Source of the DNA: Sarcocystis neurona
Lineage: Eukaryota > Apicomplexa > Conoidasida > Eucoccidiorida > Sarcocystidae
Direction: 5' to 3'
Length of the DNA stretch: 64,000 nucleotides
Assembly: GCA_000727475.1 (NCBI GenBank)
Contig: KL647288.1
Coordinates: 9,674,055 to 9,738,054 of the forward strand
Shown here: positions 1 to 12,700 of the stretch, piece after piece
Layout of the letters: every line of letters begins with the position of its first letter
How positions within the stretch are numbered: position 1 is the stretch's first letter
Notes under the pieces: generated by a model
Database searches by the model: none
The model's input: only the letters and a program-made list of their open reading frames with translations
What the model was told of the DNA's origin: nothing
Program-made: the position numbers and the translations under genes

Positions 1-3000
1 GCGGCTCAACGCAGCCTTGGAAAGTAAGGAGAATTGCCTGCTGCACAGACGAATGCACAGAATAATCTCACAGAAATTCGCGTGCAAATGTGCTAGAGCA
101 TGTGCAGCGCTTCTTGAGGTATAACAAGCCGGTACGCAGCTGAGGTATGCATGCAGTTTCGGCGGCGTCCTAGTTGCTCCGAACAAAGTCTTCTTTATAC
201 TCGTGATTCGCGGAGGATATTGTGTGGAATCAGACATCTTTGTGGGTTTGCCGTGAATGGCGTTTGCTGCCCTGCAGTTTACTTTTTCTCGAGCGTACGT
301 ATGCGCTGCGTGTATACATACCTGTGCGACTGTAACGAGGCGTCCCAAACGCTGAGTTTGTTTGCGGGCGCCTCCCGAGTTTGTGCTCTCCTCGTTCTGA
401 GCGGCACGAGGCGCGTGTCTTTAGCGTGATCGCTTCAAGTTAAAAATGGTAGATAGTTCGTTTGGTGGAACGTGTCTCTGCTCTTCACGCGTATACACAT
501 AAACGTACGAACATAAAAAGATGCGTGTGAGACTGCACATGTGGCCGCGGAGACGGGCACCTGTAGGGAGTAACTTTCGAGCAAATAGTACATAGACGTC
601 CCTCTGTCTAGGTCGCGGAAATAAGAAGGGAGAGACCGGACTACGTGTCGATGCCAAAGGCAGGCACATGTGGTTGCGTCTTTGTGTGCGCTGTGCTCGC
701 GTCTCAGAAACCCGCAGGGAGCTGGCAGAGCACGTGAAGCGACTTTTTGCCGCTGCCGCATTTCCGCTGGACAAACTCGTGGGTGACAAGGACTTCGCTT
801 TGTCGGAGTCAGGTATTGCTGAAGAGGAAATTCTTAATCCTCTCTACTGCCCCAGCGACGGTCTCCCTTTGCAAAACCTCGCTGCTGGCGCACGCGTAAG
901 TCCTTGTCTATACCTGCCGACACAGACCAACAGACGGTGTGGCACCTGCACAATGAAGTGTTGATGCCTGTCCGCCTCCTCACGCGTTCTGTTCTTCACG
1001 CATATATGTGTAGCTCTCCCCGCTTCTCCGTACTGCTGCCTGCCAGTGCGCATACACGAGCTCGTCCGCAGGCGTCGTTTGGAGCACAGGGGGAGACGCC
1101 GCTAGTGAACAGAGTCTTGAGGTGTGCATGGAGGAGGCGACTCTGCATCTGGCAGGAGTCCAGAGAGTTGTAGCGTACAGAAGCGCGCGCATTCGTGTGT
1201 ATGTGACGATGCAGAGAGATCCACGTGTTGGACGCAGTAAAAGTAGCCGCGCGTGTACCCCGAAAGAGAAAAAGGAAGCTGAAGAGTGATGATAATGCCA
1301 CAGGCATTCTCCATTATGTGCCTCTGCGGCGGCAAGAAAGCGTCCATGAACCACGTGCATAGGACTGCGCAGGTAGAGAGGCAAATAGAACGCAAATTAC
1401 GTAGAGAGACGCCAGACGGTCAATACGTGTGCGTTCGTGGTCGCCGCCTCAGGCTCGTCCTTCGGAGTGATTCACGCTCATTGACTAGACCTTTGAAGCT
1501 GCTCTGTTTGTGCACGTGCTTGTTCTCCGGATGTGCCGTCTCAGTCTGTCTTATGTAGCGGGAGTGCAGCGCAACGGGGACGGCGGAGGCGCCTTGCAGC
1601 CGTGGAGCGCAAATGTGGCGCAGCTGCTCACGCCGACGCTGCAGCAGGAGGCAGTAATTATGCTCAAGGTGCCAGCGCACCGAGGGATGCTGCTTTTCCA
1701 GCCGCTGTTACAGACGTCAATGCTGGGCTGCAGGAGCTAGAGAAAGCCGCAGACGCTGTGGGCGATGCAGCAGCAGGAAGGAGATCTGAGTGCGCTCCAG
1801 CAGCAGCAGCGGCATCCGGCCACGTACGAGGAGGAGATGGACGCGCTGAATGGGCAAAGATCAAGACAAGCAGACACGCAACTGATGGCGGGGATGCGGT
1901 GGTTGCGCCTCGGGACGAGGCAGCATCGCGAGGAGCTCGCAACATGGAAGTGTTGATGCGGATACAGGTGAACACTTTTAACGCAGGACAGCGGTGCCCT
2001 GCAACTCTCCTTCCTGCTGCCTACGTAGCTGTCGCACGTCTGCGTGGTTTTACACATAGCGCTGAAGTTACGTATGTAGTGTGTGAATGCGCGAGGTTGT
2101 TCGCAGGTGTGCCCGTAGATGATGGCGGTGTTGTTTTGCATGCGAGAGAAAGCCGAACGCTGCTGCGTCGCACTGGGACTGGTATCGCTGCCCTTGACAC
2201 CATCAATGCGGCAGGGAAGCCCCTTGCCGTTATGCAGAGCCCTGTGTTGGCGCCACTCGAGTGGGATGGTTCTGCGGAGGGCCGTACTTTGTGACGTGAA
2301 ACGCATGCGCCGCTGCTGCTATTGCTGCTGCGGAGGGAACTGTTTCGGCGGCGTGCCACAGCCTGCTACAGACTCAGCCGCAACCTTTAGCGTACTTTGA
2401 AGCAGGCGAAGCTACGTGTGTGTAGAAATATATGCCGGACGTAGACATCACACCACGCGTGTGTTCATCACATGCTCTGTCGGAGTTTGCATGAGTGCCA
2501 CCGCGCTGCATGTTAGGGAGTGGCCACGTGCCTTCTTCGTAAATTACCAGAATGCGAAAGCTCGTTTTGAAGCGCGTGTGTCGCTGCGGTTGCCTTCAGA
2601 ACCCGGCACGGAACGTTGAAGCAGCAGCTACCGAATTGGACCTGCGTACGCGAGCGCTCCAGGAACGCCTTGATGGTAAGGATTTGCGTGATGGGAGCTG
2701 CGGAATTCCGCGCAGCGCGTAGCGGCACAGAAGCTGTAGAAGATGTAAGACGAGAAGCAGCGACGCAACAGCAGCAACGGCGCATACCGGAGAGCTGGGG
2801 CAGACCAGAACTGGCGATGAGAGCAGCAAGCGGCTCACGAGCAGCATCACACGTCTTTGTTTCACCGTTTGCCCACACGCGTAGTCTATTACTTCGTAGC
2901 ACCACTCTCCGAGGCGCGCCTACAAAGCGTGCTTGAAACAGAAGTCTCAAATGGTCGCTCTTCGGTGACTGAAGCAGATGACACAGCAGCACATCACCAG

Positions 3001-6000
3001 CGCAGAGGAATCACGGCAACAACACGACGCCAGCAGCACGTAGACCGATTGCGGCAACGCCCAGCGGCTGCCGCGGCGCGATCAGGAGGAGCAACACTCG
3101 AAAGAAGAATAGCGAACACACAAGCGCCCAAGAAGGGAAAGTCCAAGCCGTTTGCGTCTAGAGCACCGCATCATACACAGGAGCAAAAACGCGTCGAAAA
3201 ACCTCGTCTGCATTGTTGACAGCATTAGAGGAGTTGCGCGTCAATCTCGTAGTCGTGGAGTGGATGTGTGGAATATTTCAACGTGAATGTTCGTGTGTGT
3301 CCAGCGTATGTCGGCCTCTTTGTTGACAGTGGGAGGAACTTACTGCAGCTGGTGATCCGTAACGCGTAAAAGTGGGGTTTTCCGTTCTGCGAGCTGCAGA
3401 ACGATACTTGCAGCACCGATGCAGTCGGTCCGCAGCGCTACGTTGAACAGATGCATACTCCGCAGCGTCGGTTGGTGTAAGAATGTATACTCGGATACAA
3501 ATACTTGACAGCATACGCAGGGTTCTGCAATGGTGTGGATTTTTTAAGCACATCGCATCCTATGCCTGCGCCGCTCATGTGTGGTTTTGCGCAGCGCTAT
3601 GCCGGGTAGTCTGGGGAGACGTACGGGATCGTGAGGCAGCCGAGATCGACGCTGCGGCCTTTAACAAGGCTGCCACGCGAACAGAGGACGTCGGCGGTTC
3701 TGCGGGGACTGCGGCTGAGTCTGCCGTGGCGACGCCTGCTGGCGTGCCTCGCAGGGCAGCAGCTGCTGCTTTGGACGCAGCTGACGCTGCTGCGCCTCAG
3801 GCGGAGGCTGGCGTCGTTGGAGCTCCTGAGGCGCCAGTCTTGAGTGCAGCTGAGGCGCGGCCAAGGCCAGAGTCAGAGAATGAACCTGCCGCTGCTCTTG
3901 TTGAATCATCTTTTTTCAGACAGGATTTGGCGAGTAGGCCCTTTTTTGATCTTTATCGGGGTCGTGCCTATCTTCTGTCTGATCTTTCGTTGATGTGTTC
4001 AGCAGTTCTTAGCACTTGACGTAACCAAAGAACTGCTGCAATCTGGAAGAGGCTGCGTCGCACAAAGTGCAGCCGGAAGCTGACTCGACACCTCGCTGCT
4101 GCGCAATGTCCTTTTGCGAGAAAGATACGTGATCTGTGACACGTTGATCCCCAGTGTGCGGCCTCACGCGGCCACACTTAGGCATACCCCTAGGCACAGG
4201 TGTCTGAATCTGTTTACAAATGTAGATGTATCATTGGATGTCTACGGACATGTATACATGTACCTATAGACACTCTGGGCAGTCTGACTACCGAGCGAAA
4301 GGCGCAGTGGACAAGTGAGAGCGCCATTACATGTGACAGAACGTGCCCGTCCTGTTCCATGTGGTACTTCAATGCCTGTGAGGCTGTTTCGCTGCTGTCG
4401 CTGTGTGTGCTCTGCCTTCGTGCGGTGGATTCGTCGCGGCCTGTCGACCAATACTTGTCTCACGACATATACGCCCTCCGCATCGCTAGAGTGTCCGTCG
4501 TGCTGCGGCATTACTTCTCTATAAAAAGACCTATGCGCAGAAGACGTTTTCGCCGTCGGTCTCTTACTAGTAAAAGGTTATCTGTTCCACACTGTCTCAT
4601 CTGTTGAGCGGATAGGTTCCGCTGTCCTTTTCGTGTCTGATTCGACTAGTCTTCTAGATCTCGACCAAGCGCAGCTGACATTGGGGCGGCGGATTCAGAT
4701 GGTGCCCCATGCTTACCCACGAGTTGTCGCGCGGGCGTTGTGGCGCGGCGATGCTGCTGTGTTGCTCCTCGATAAAAAGTCGGTGCCTCTTGCGTTGCTG
4801 TGACTGTGCGAGGGTGTGACCAAGCCTCCGTTGAAGGTAGGGGGACTACGCTTCTGCTTTTGCAGTCTTTAGCCGCTGTGTTGGTGTCAAAGTGGCGTGC
4901 TACGCGCATCAACCTGCTGCTTCTGCTGGCGGTGGTGACTTTTGGTTTTTCCCGTCCGGTTGTATTCGACAGCTGAAAAGTAGCCCTGTTACCCTGTAGC
5001 GAAGAGGGTCGCGGACGGCATGTTTGCTGTTAATTTTAGGGAATGAAGGTGCAGGGGTTGCACTGACCATCGAGCGTGTTTTATCACATGCACACTGTGC
5101 TGTTCCTCAGCGCAGCTGCAGCAGCTGCATGCACTGGTTGGTGGGGAGATGTCTGACAAAAGACTGAATGGCCTGGAAGCGCGACTGCAGCTGCTGAAGA
5201 GACAGCTCGAGGAGCAACACGACAGCCTCCAGCAGCGGAATCAGGAGCGCGCCCGACACCGACAGCGGCAGCACCAGCGAAAGTCCGAAGCCCTCGCAGA
5301 AGATGAGCTGAATGCTCTGCCTGACGAGTGGCTGCCTGAGAAGCTCGTCCAAAAGATGCACGAGGCCCTTGCCCCGTTGCTGCTTCCTCGTCAAACGACA
5401 GAGTAGGACGTCCGGCTGCAGTGAACAACAGACCTACACTAGAAGCGGGTAACAGAGGTGCCACGCGGCAGCTAATCCTCGTTGTAGGCGTAACAGCAAA
5501 CGAGCAGTAGACCCCGTTGTAGGAAAGGAGCCTGGTAGCGCCACGAGACGTGCACTATAGCGAATAGCAACGCAGCGGAGCAGGCACTGGTCGTGGGGTT
5601 GCCGCGCGCGTAATTGCACCTTCGCACACCCGTACACGGCATTTTACTGAGTCTGTCGCTTTCTCCGCTTCGACGAGGAGAGAGAGGGTATTCTGGTGGG
5701 GCACTGCTGTGTAGGCGGTGGGAAGCTGAGTTGTCATGGACGGCTGGGAAAAGCGCGTCGTCCTTCACAGCAGGAGTGCTGTCAGTCGACGCCAGTGAGA
5801 GGAGCACGCGAGTGTGCGGGCGGAGGTGAAAAGGAACATATTTTGTGACGCGTGCCAGTCGTGAACCACCAGAAAATCGCAGTGACCCAGGTCGCACAAG
5901 CAGCAGAGCAAACACTGGCACACGCGCGCCTCGGTGCTAGTCGCAGGGGAAGAAACGTCAGGTGCGGGGAACGGCCCATTAACAGGGATGAAAATGCCAG

Positions 6001-9000
6001 CTTGCATGTCGCATTCGAGCAGCCCGCGGGTATCGCGTTTCGAAGCGCCAAGCACCGCGAGCACCCTGATGGGTACGTCTTGGAGGTGAGCGGCCTCAGC
6101 AGGACAATCGTGTTCTTACCCTTCTGTTTGCTTCCGGTGAATACTGTGCGTCCGCGTGCAGGAAGGTCGACCAGTTGCACGAGAAGCTAAGTGATGTGTT
6201 TGCTTCGCAGAAACAGGTACGTCCTCAAAATCCACGTGCACGTGTATACGAAGAGACGAATTACACGTGTGAGTTGGAATGAAAGAAGAAGTGGGGGATA
6301 GGTAAATACATGTGGAGACGGGTGCGGAATGACGCCCGTGTAGAGATGGGTGCGGAAGCCGCGCGCAGAGTAACGGACGGGAAATGTACGCGAGTTAAGA
6401 GACACGCGCCGTTCACGGCGGCGACGTGCAGTGGTCGTCTGCAGCATGTGTAATGGCCAAACGCAGATCAACCTCCACCTGCAGGACACATGGTCCAACA
6501 AGCTTCGGAGCGCCTTCGTCGGCCGTTTGATGAGCCTGCAAGATCAAGGTGCGGCCGCAGCGGAACGAGTCCTCGCTCTCTGCGTGTTGAGAGTTCTTGG
6601 TAGCCGAGCTCCTGAAGTCTGCCATTCTTTCTCTGCGTGTCTAGGTAGCGCTCTTGAGGTTTGTCTCAGTCTTCGTCTGCGTCACTAAATCGCTCTTCAC
6701 GCCCCGAATTTTACGCATTTTCTTTTGATGCACATGCGGCCGAGCACTTGTGAGGGAGTTTTTTGGGTACGCGAAAGAAAAGTAGATTTCGTTGTAGGGG
6801 CAGGTGCGTTATTCCTCGTAAGCCTGTGTGGCCCCATGGCGTCTGCGGCAATTTGTAAAGTATGGACAGTTGAAAAGTCCCCACCGAGATTCTTGACGCG
6901 TAACGCAGCGCGAATACGGGAAGGTGGCAGCAGTTTTACTTGCAGTTTCTCCACGGTGTCCCCGTCTACAGGAGCTTCTGTGCACTTTTAAATAGAGAAG
7001 CACACGGCTTGAGCTTCGACGATGCTCACCACTACTCCTGGGCGGTCAGGTTGACGAGGAGATGATGGTGTCACCTTACACTCCTTGCATGCTAGCGCTT
7101 GGACGTATGACCAATTCATGCAGCACATGTGGAAGGTCAACCTCGCGCGGCGTTCACAGTGAAGAAATAGATTCGGACTATCGGCAGTACTACTGATGTC
7201 CCGGTAGTGGTGGCTTCCGTAGCAGCACTAGGACTAGGTCTTTCTGTATGGAGAAATAGCGGTACGGGAGGGCTCTACTCGCTTGAGGCGAAGAGATCCG
7301 CCGCCCTGTGTCAGAACGGCGACCCACAACAACAGATACATTTTCCGCCTCCCTGCGCGTAAGTTCCGCACGTCGGCAAGAGCTGCGACACATATTATCT
7401 TTGCAGGGACAGGGGCGCACACTTTGAAGTGGCTCGGTCCGCCTCTGCGACGAATCTAAAACCTACACGGGAGCACGTATGCAAAGATTTCTTGAACCGC
7501 TACTGACCTACAGGAAGGCAGTCTACATCCGCCGCTTCACGCAGGTGAAGCTCCCAACGTAGTGCTGTTTAGCAAGTGCGTTTACCCCTATGTACGTGTG
7601 TGCATTAATCCGTGTGGCTGTGTAAGTGTGCCAAGGCCTGAGACATCGGACAGGTTGCAAACGCCGAGCTCTAATAATCCTCAGGAGACCTCCTGCTCTC
7701 TGCTGCCTTTCTCATTCTTCGCCAGGTGGTGCAGCTGCTGCTGCGGCTTAACCGTTGTGAGAAACAAAACAGTGCTGTACAGGTAAGCTCGGGTGGCCGC
7801 TGTGTGCACCAGATTTCATAGACTTTACGTGGGGGACGAATCTCACATGCGGACATCTGTGTGTTCTGAGTTTATCAGAGGCGGTTGGCGCCCTTCACTG
7901 ATATAGAAGCGTTGTATCGACGCCCCACCCTTCCCGGCATTACGTGTTCACTTTTTTGTCCCATACGTTCCACTGGGGTCTCGGTCCTCAGCTCGCTGCT
8001 GGAGGGCGTGTCGATACTCTCTGCTGTTCAAAGTGTATAAATGTGTGTGCTTACGTGTGTGCTGCATTGCATGTTGGAGAGATCATGCGTAGCGATACGT
8101 TCCCACACGAATTCTACTCGGCACGTGTGACGTGCATCAAACCGACATACCCGGCGGCATGGGGTAGGCGTCGAAAATGCTTTGCTTTCAAGTTGGGGTT
8201 GCCTGTGGGAACTATTTCTCTTTGCTAGGCAATCAGTAATAGAGGCCGTCACTAATTTCCATGCGGCGCCCCGGAAATATGCTGACCTCTACGCTGTTGC
8301 GTGAGAATACCAAAGTCGGTGTGTTCGCGGATCGAGCGGAGATGATAAATAGAACGGTGTTGTGCACTTTTCGACGTCTAGATGGAATACGCCTGTTGTG
8401 AAATCCTCACCAGCAAGTCACGTTCGACAGCATACGTGTACTTAACGACCTATTTAACAGGATCTGCCGTTTGATTTGTGTACTAAGGCAATAAGGGAGT
8501 TGCGTCGTCCTCAAATTAGAATGGATTCCCTCGTGGGATGGACAGTTCACTGACACGAGTTCGAAACGTGTGCGGGAGCTTTCTGTGATGGTGGTGCAGG
8601 CGTCCGTATCTGCTTCCTTGCAGCTTCTGAAGAATGTAAGAAGGCACCTGTTAACTTGTTCTTCAGAAGCGTGCGATTCCCATCCCTACTGTACAGTTCA
8701 AGTTATCGTTTCCATATACATACGTATACGTATAACTATACATGGTTATATACTACGAATAGATCGGCTGTACATTCACACACATACACATGTTGTCCTC
8801 TCGAGGAACGATATATACAAGTGTGCGGACAGGACCCGGCACGGTTGATGAATCAGGATTCGCTTTAGCAACTCGGTCCATCGCATTACTGATCACACAC
8901 GCAGACGGCAGAAATGTTTCATTAATCTCCCGAGGAATGCACGCGTAAGCGTCGAAACGTGTGTGCTCAGGTGCATCTGTCCGCACAAGAGTATCTGGTG

Positions 9001-9784
9001 AAGGCGTGCGCATCTACTGTGGAAACCAGGCTCGCGACCGGGAATAGAGGACCAGGTGGACGAGGGTGGTTTTTTTGCGCGATTTAGGGATGATGGCACA
9101 GTCGAGTTACATGACGTGTTCGAACTCGTGCTGGACGTGCACGGAAATAACTTTTGTGTGTCTACTACACTGATTTAAAAAAGGGCCTATGCTTTTGTCA
9201 ATTCTTCGAAATATCCTTTGCTCACAGACTAGAGATTCCATGTGTGCAGAGACATAGGTGTTCCACGACAGTGTGCTCCTCCGACCACTGTTTCGAATGA
9301 TCACTGAGTACGCATAGTGTCTTGTTATGCAGAATGCTCACGCTTGCTTTATTGTAAGGAGCCCGTGCTTGTCTCGCGGTAAATAGTTGTTGCAGTGTCT
9401 GTGGAGATCGCACACGGACGGTTGTACACCTTCATGGTGGCACGTAGTAACTCGTATCTATGATGTAGTCGGCGATGGCATGTGCATCACCATTACCGCG
9501 TTGAACGTTTGGAACGCGCCACTGTAGAAATGCGACCTATCCTTACTTGGGACGCAGCTCGTGCGAGTGCGTGTCAGGACATCCACTTGCATATCCTTCC
9601 TTTGGCGTCTGTGAAGTTTGTGGATCAACTGAGCACACACTGATGTCTGCGGGGATGGCTTTCGCAGCTGGACAAGGGAAGTCGCGACGGGAAACCGGGA
9701 GATGAAAGTGATCGACCGAGGCATTCTTTCGACGACGCTAAGGAGCTGCGTGCGGCAGGTGTGGGCGGGGGGTGGTCCGGGTGA
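1..9784 (+). CDS. Multi-exon coiled-coil protein, 5' end outside the window; family not recognised
   Basis: I do not recognise the family. Best-supported exons, by splice sites and phase: 2600-2675 (ends ALQERLDG, donor GTAAGG), 5111-5402 (starts after CTCAG; Gln/Glu/Arg-rich, with LQLLKRQLEEQ), 5859-6085, 6166-6213 (VDQLHEKLSDVFASQKQ), 6485-6548, 7515-7545 (KAVYIRRFTQ), 7726-7782 (VVQLLLRLNRCEKQNSAVQ), 8600-8635 and a final exon 9668-9784. The last four join in phase. The final exon gives a charged tail (DESDRPRHSFDDAKELRAAG, then VGGGWSG) and stop TGA at 9782-9784. Further probable exons are 708-895, an Ala/Gln-rich stretch near 1560-1968 and an Ala-rich stretch near 3600-3950. The 5' half is unresolved. 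A stop at 5404-5406 means this could be two genes split there. Helical heptad-rich composition suggests a structural or scaffold protein; a nucleoporin-like role is only a guess. Confidence 0.55.
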
Positions 9785-12700
9785 ATGTTCACCTTTTTAG
9801 AAAGGACGGCTTTATGCAGGCGATGGAGCTGCACGACACGAGTCAAAGCTGTACACGGGTATATGCATGTGTGTACGCGTATTCGCATGCATGTATACGT
9901 GTACGTGTCATCCCTGTGCGCTTGGACGGCTATCCGTCTTGAGCTACCGTATATCAGTGTAGATACAGATTCGTTCCACTGCTGCAGCGCTGACTTCTGC
10001 GGGGAGTGTGTGGTGGCACGCGCATCTTCTACACGAATGAATGGACGGGACAGAAGTGGCACGGCTTGCGGGAGGTAGTAAGAGTTTTCTACTTGAGTAG
10101 TAGCTGGATGGGTACAACAGCTGGGTCGCTACTGCGTCTAGAACAACACATACACAAAAAAAGTGGCCACTGAACAGTCGTGCACTCCTCTGTGCTAAGG
10201 GGTAGGAAGGGAGAGAGGCTACCTATAGACGCGCCCTGGGGAAAGGCAGGAAATATCGCATGCTTCTCCAGAAGGGTGACGTTCAAACTACATGATTTCC
10301 TGTGTAAAAATGTGGGGTTGAGAAGAGCAGGGCCGCCAGGTTCTCTTGGACCCAAAGGTGATAAATCGCTGTTGGTGCAGTAGCCGTGACATAGGTAGTG
10401 GGTGCTCCTATACACACACAGATGCAGACGCACATCGGTATTAAACTGTGTGCACGTGTTTGCCCCGTCGTGGGCATACGAACCGTCATTTGCCCATTTC
10501 GTATACTGTTTCCTGGGTACCACGTTGTTGTAGGAGTCGTACTCTCTGCAGTACTGAGTGTCAACACAGCCGGCACCCTTTAGTGACCGAGCTTTTAACA
10601 AGATTCAACTACCCAACACTCTACGGGCTTCGTCAAAGAACACATAGGTCGTCCTGCGTCTCTAGAATTCACGATGTCTCACCTGAGACTCCGTGCGGAA
10701 AAGCTAGGGGAAATATATCTGTGTATAGTTGCAGTCACCGGCACAAGGCATGAAGACACACAAAGGCGAAGCTTCAGAGTATAGAGGTACACTAGGAACT
10801 CAAGCGGGAGTCACCGAGATGAAGGAAGCAGCGGATGGAGATATTGGTGGTAGCAGGCAAAGCGTAAAAGCTGCTGAGGAAACGCAACGGCTTACATAAG
10901 GAATTGACTGTTCGGCGCTGCGATATGCGAAAGCGGGTAGCCAAACGCAGAGCCGCTTCTTCTGAGACCTGCGGTAGTTTGCATGTTATGTGCAATCATT
11001 AGATCAGATGAGGCGGAAGGGAGACGATTGTTGGTGTGGCTGCTGTTCTAAAATATACGGAACTCAGTGTGCTGTGAATTTAGCCCAGCACCGGTTAGAT
11101 TGTACTGGCGAAAAACACATTGTAGCAAAGAGCGTTAGTATAGCAGCAAGGGCAAACGTTAATTCAGTGTTTAGCAATTCAGTGTTTAGTATTTATAAAG
11201 CTTCGTGCAGGCCTGAGTAACTACTGGAGTGATGCTGCCCACGATAGTGAATTTCGGCAGATACAGAAAGTTTGTGCGTGCGTTGAACTTTGTAGGGACG
11301 TTGACTTCTCCGAATAAATGCATGAGACGTCTGCACTGTGTTACTTCGCTGTAACTCGAAGTGCAGAAGGGGCATATACACTGGTTCCTGTGTATACATA
11401 GGGCTGAGCAAGAGCGTACTGCGGTAATAAAGCCCGCTTCGACTTGGACCATCCAGACACACCTGGGTGTATCCATATGTGACTCTCCTCTGATATGTGC
11501 ATAAAGAAGGACACAGAAGAAGAAAGAGACCTGTGTTCCGGGTGGGCGGAAGGCCACTAGCAATCTTGTAGAGGTCGATGAAGTGCAACGCCTAGTACGG
11601 ACGCTACCTCTGCGTGCTTATAGGGAAGAGTCAATATCCGTACACCTTCTCCGTACGACGTAAATAAGAAATCGTGGTGGGAAACCCGTTATTCTAGGTT
11701 TGGACACGACGGTGGTAAAGTTTTGACTCACAGTACAAGTACTATACTCTTGCACACACGCAGAGCGAGCATTTTTAGTTGTACATCGATACAGAACCGC
11801 AGTGCGTATTTTCTTGTCACGAGGCGGAGGGCGCTCCGCCGACGTGGCATGCCAGCGCGCATGCCCGTCGGCTCATGCTACGTGAATACACAGGCGTCGA
11901 CGTCGGCGGCTTCTAACGCGCGTCATCGCATGTCTCCATCTGATGGGAAAACGAATTATTCATGAACATAAGATACCCAGGATGCGCAAAGACGGCTGCA
12001 GAATGTGTACAGTTTCGACATTCACAATCCGGAACTATACATCGGCTGAGGGTCTCTTGAGGCCGTCGGCCTCTTGCAACCAATTTTTGCAAAGCGCTAT
12101 GCTATGATATTGGCCAGTTTTCCCTAATCACAGAAGGCGCTGTTCCGCAAGCTTGTAGGCTCGCACAATGGTAGCAAATTCCACTCGATCGGTCTACGCC
12201 AGCGAGTCAATTCAATTCAATTTCTTTGTCTGCTTCCGAACGAATCTCAGCGCCGAACAGTAGGCAACAAACTTCTGGAAGGCATCTAAAATAGAAATCG
12301 CTCGCAAGACCGACTGCACCGCACATAACTCGTACAGAGGAACCTAGTGTCAAGTGTTCTTTTCGTCACTTGAGACCCGGGAGGTCTCTTCCCTTGCCTC
12401 ACATCTCCGGACACTAAACGCGGAACCCGTATTTCAGAGGCGAAGCTGGGCTCACGTTCTCGCCTGAGTACTCGGTTCACGAGCAGAACTCGACTCGAAA
12501 TTGTTTTCAGACTGGATAGTTAGATGTCGCCACTGTGAACAAGACAGTATATTAGACTTCTTTTCCTTTAAGCGTTTTTCTGTCTATTACCACCTTTCTG
12601 ACGTTGTGCGCACGTTCGATGAGTTTTGCAGAAACCAGTAGTCGTGAGTTATGTTGGAGAACTTCCAGCTGGCTGTCAAAATACAAGACTGTCTAGCTGT

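Noticed and set aside
2109..2293. Plus-strand reading VPVDDGGVVLHARESRTLLR and onward as an exon of the first gene
   Set aside because: It looks like protein, but its phase fits neither the preceding donor at 1969 nor any clear donor at its end, so it was left out of the exon list.
5084..5464. Minus-strand 126-codon Ala/Ser-rich frame
   Set aside because: Antisense of the Gln-rich coiled-coil exon 5111-5402, which has its own acceptor and coding character.
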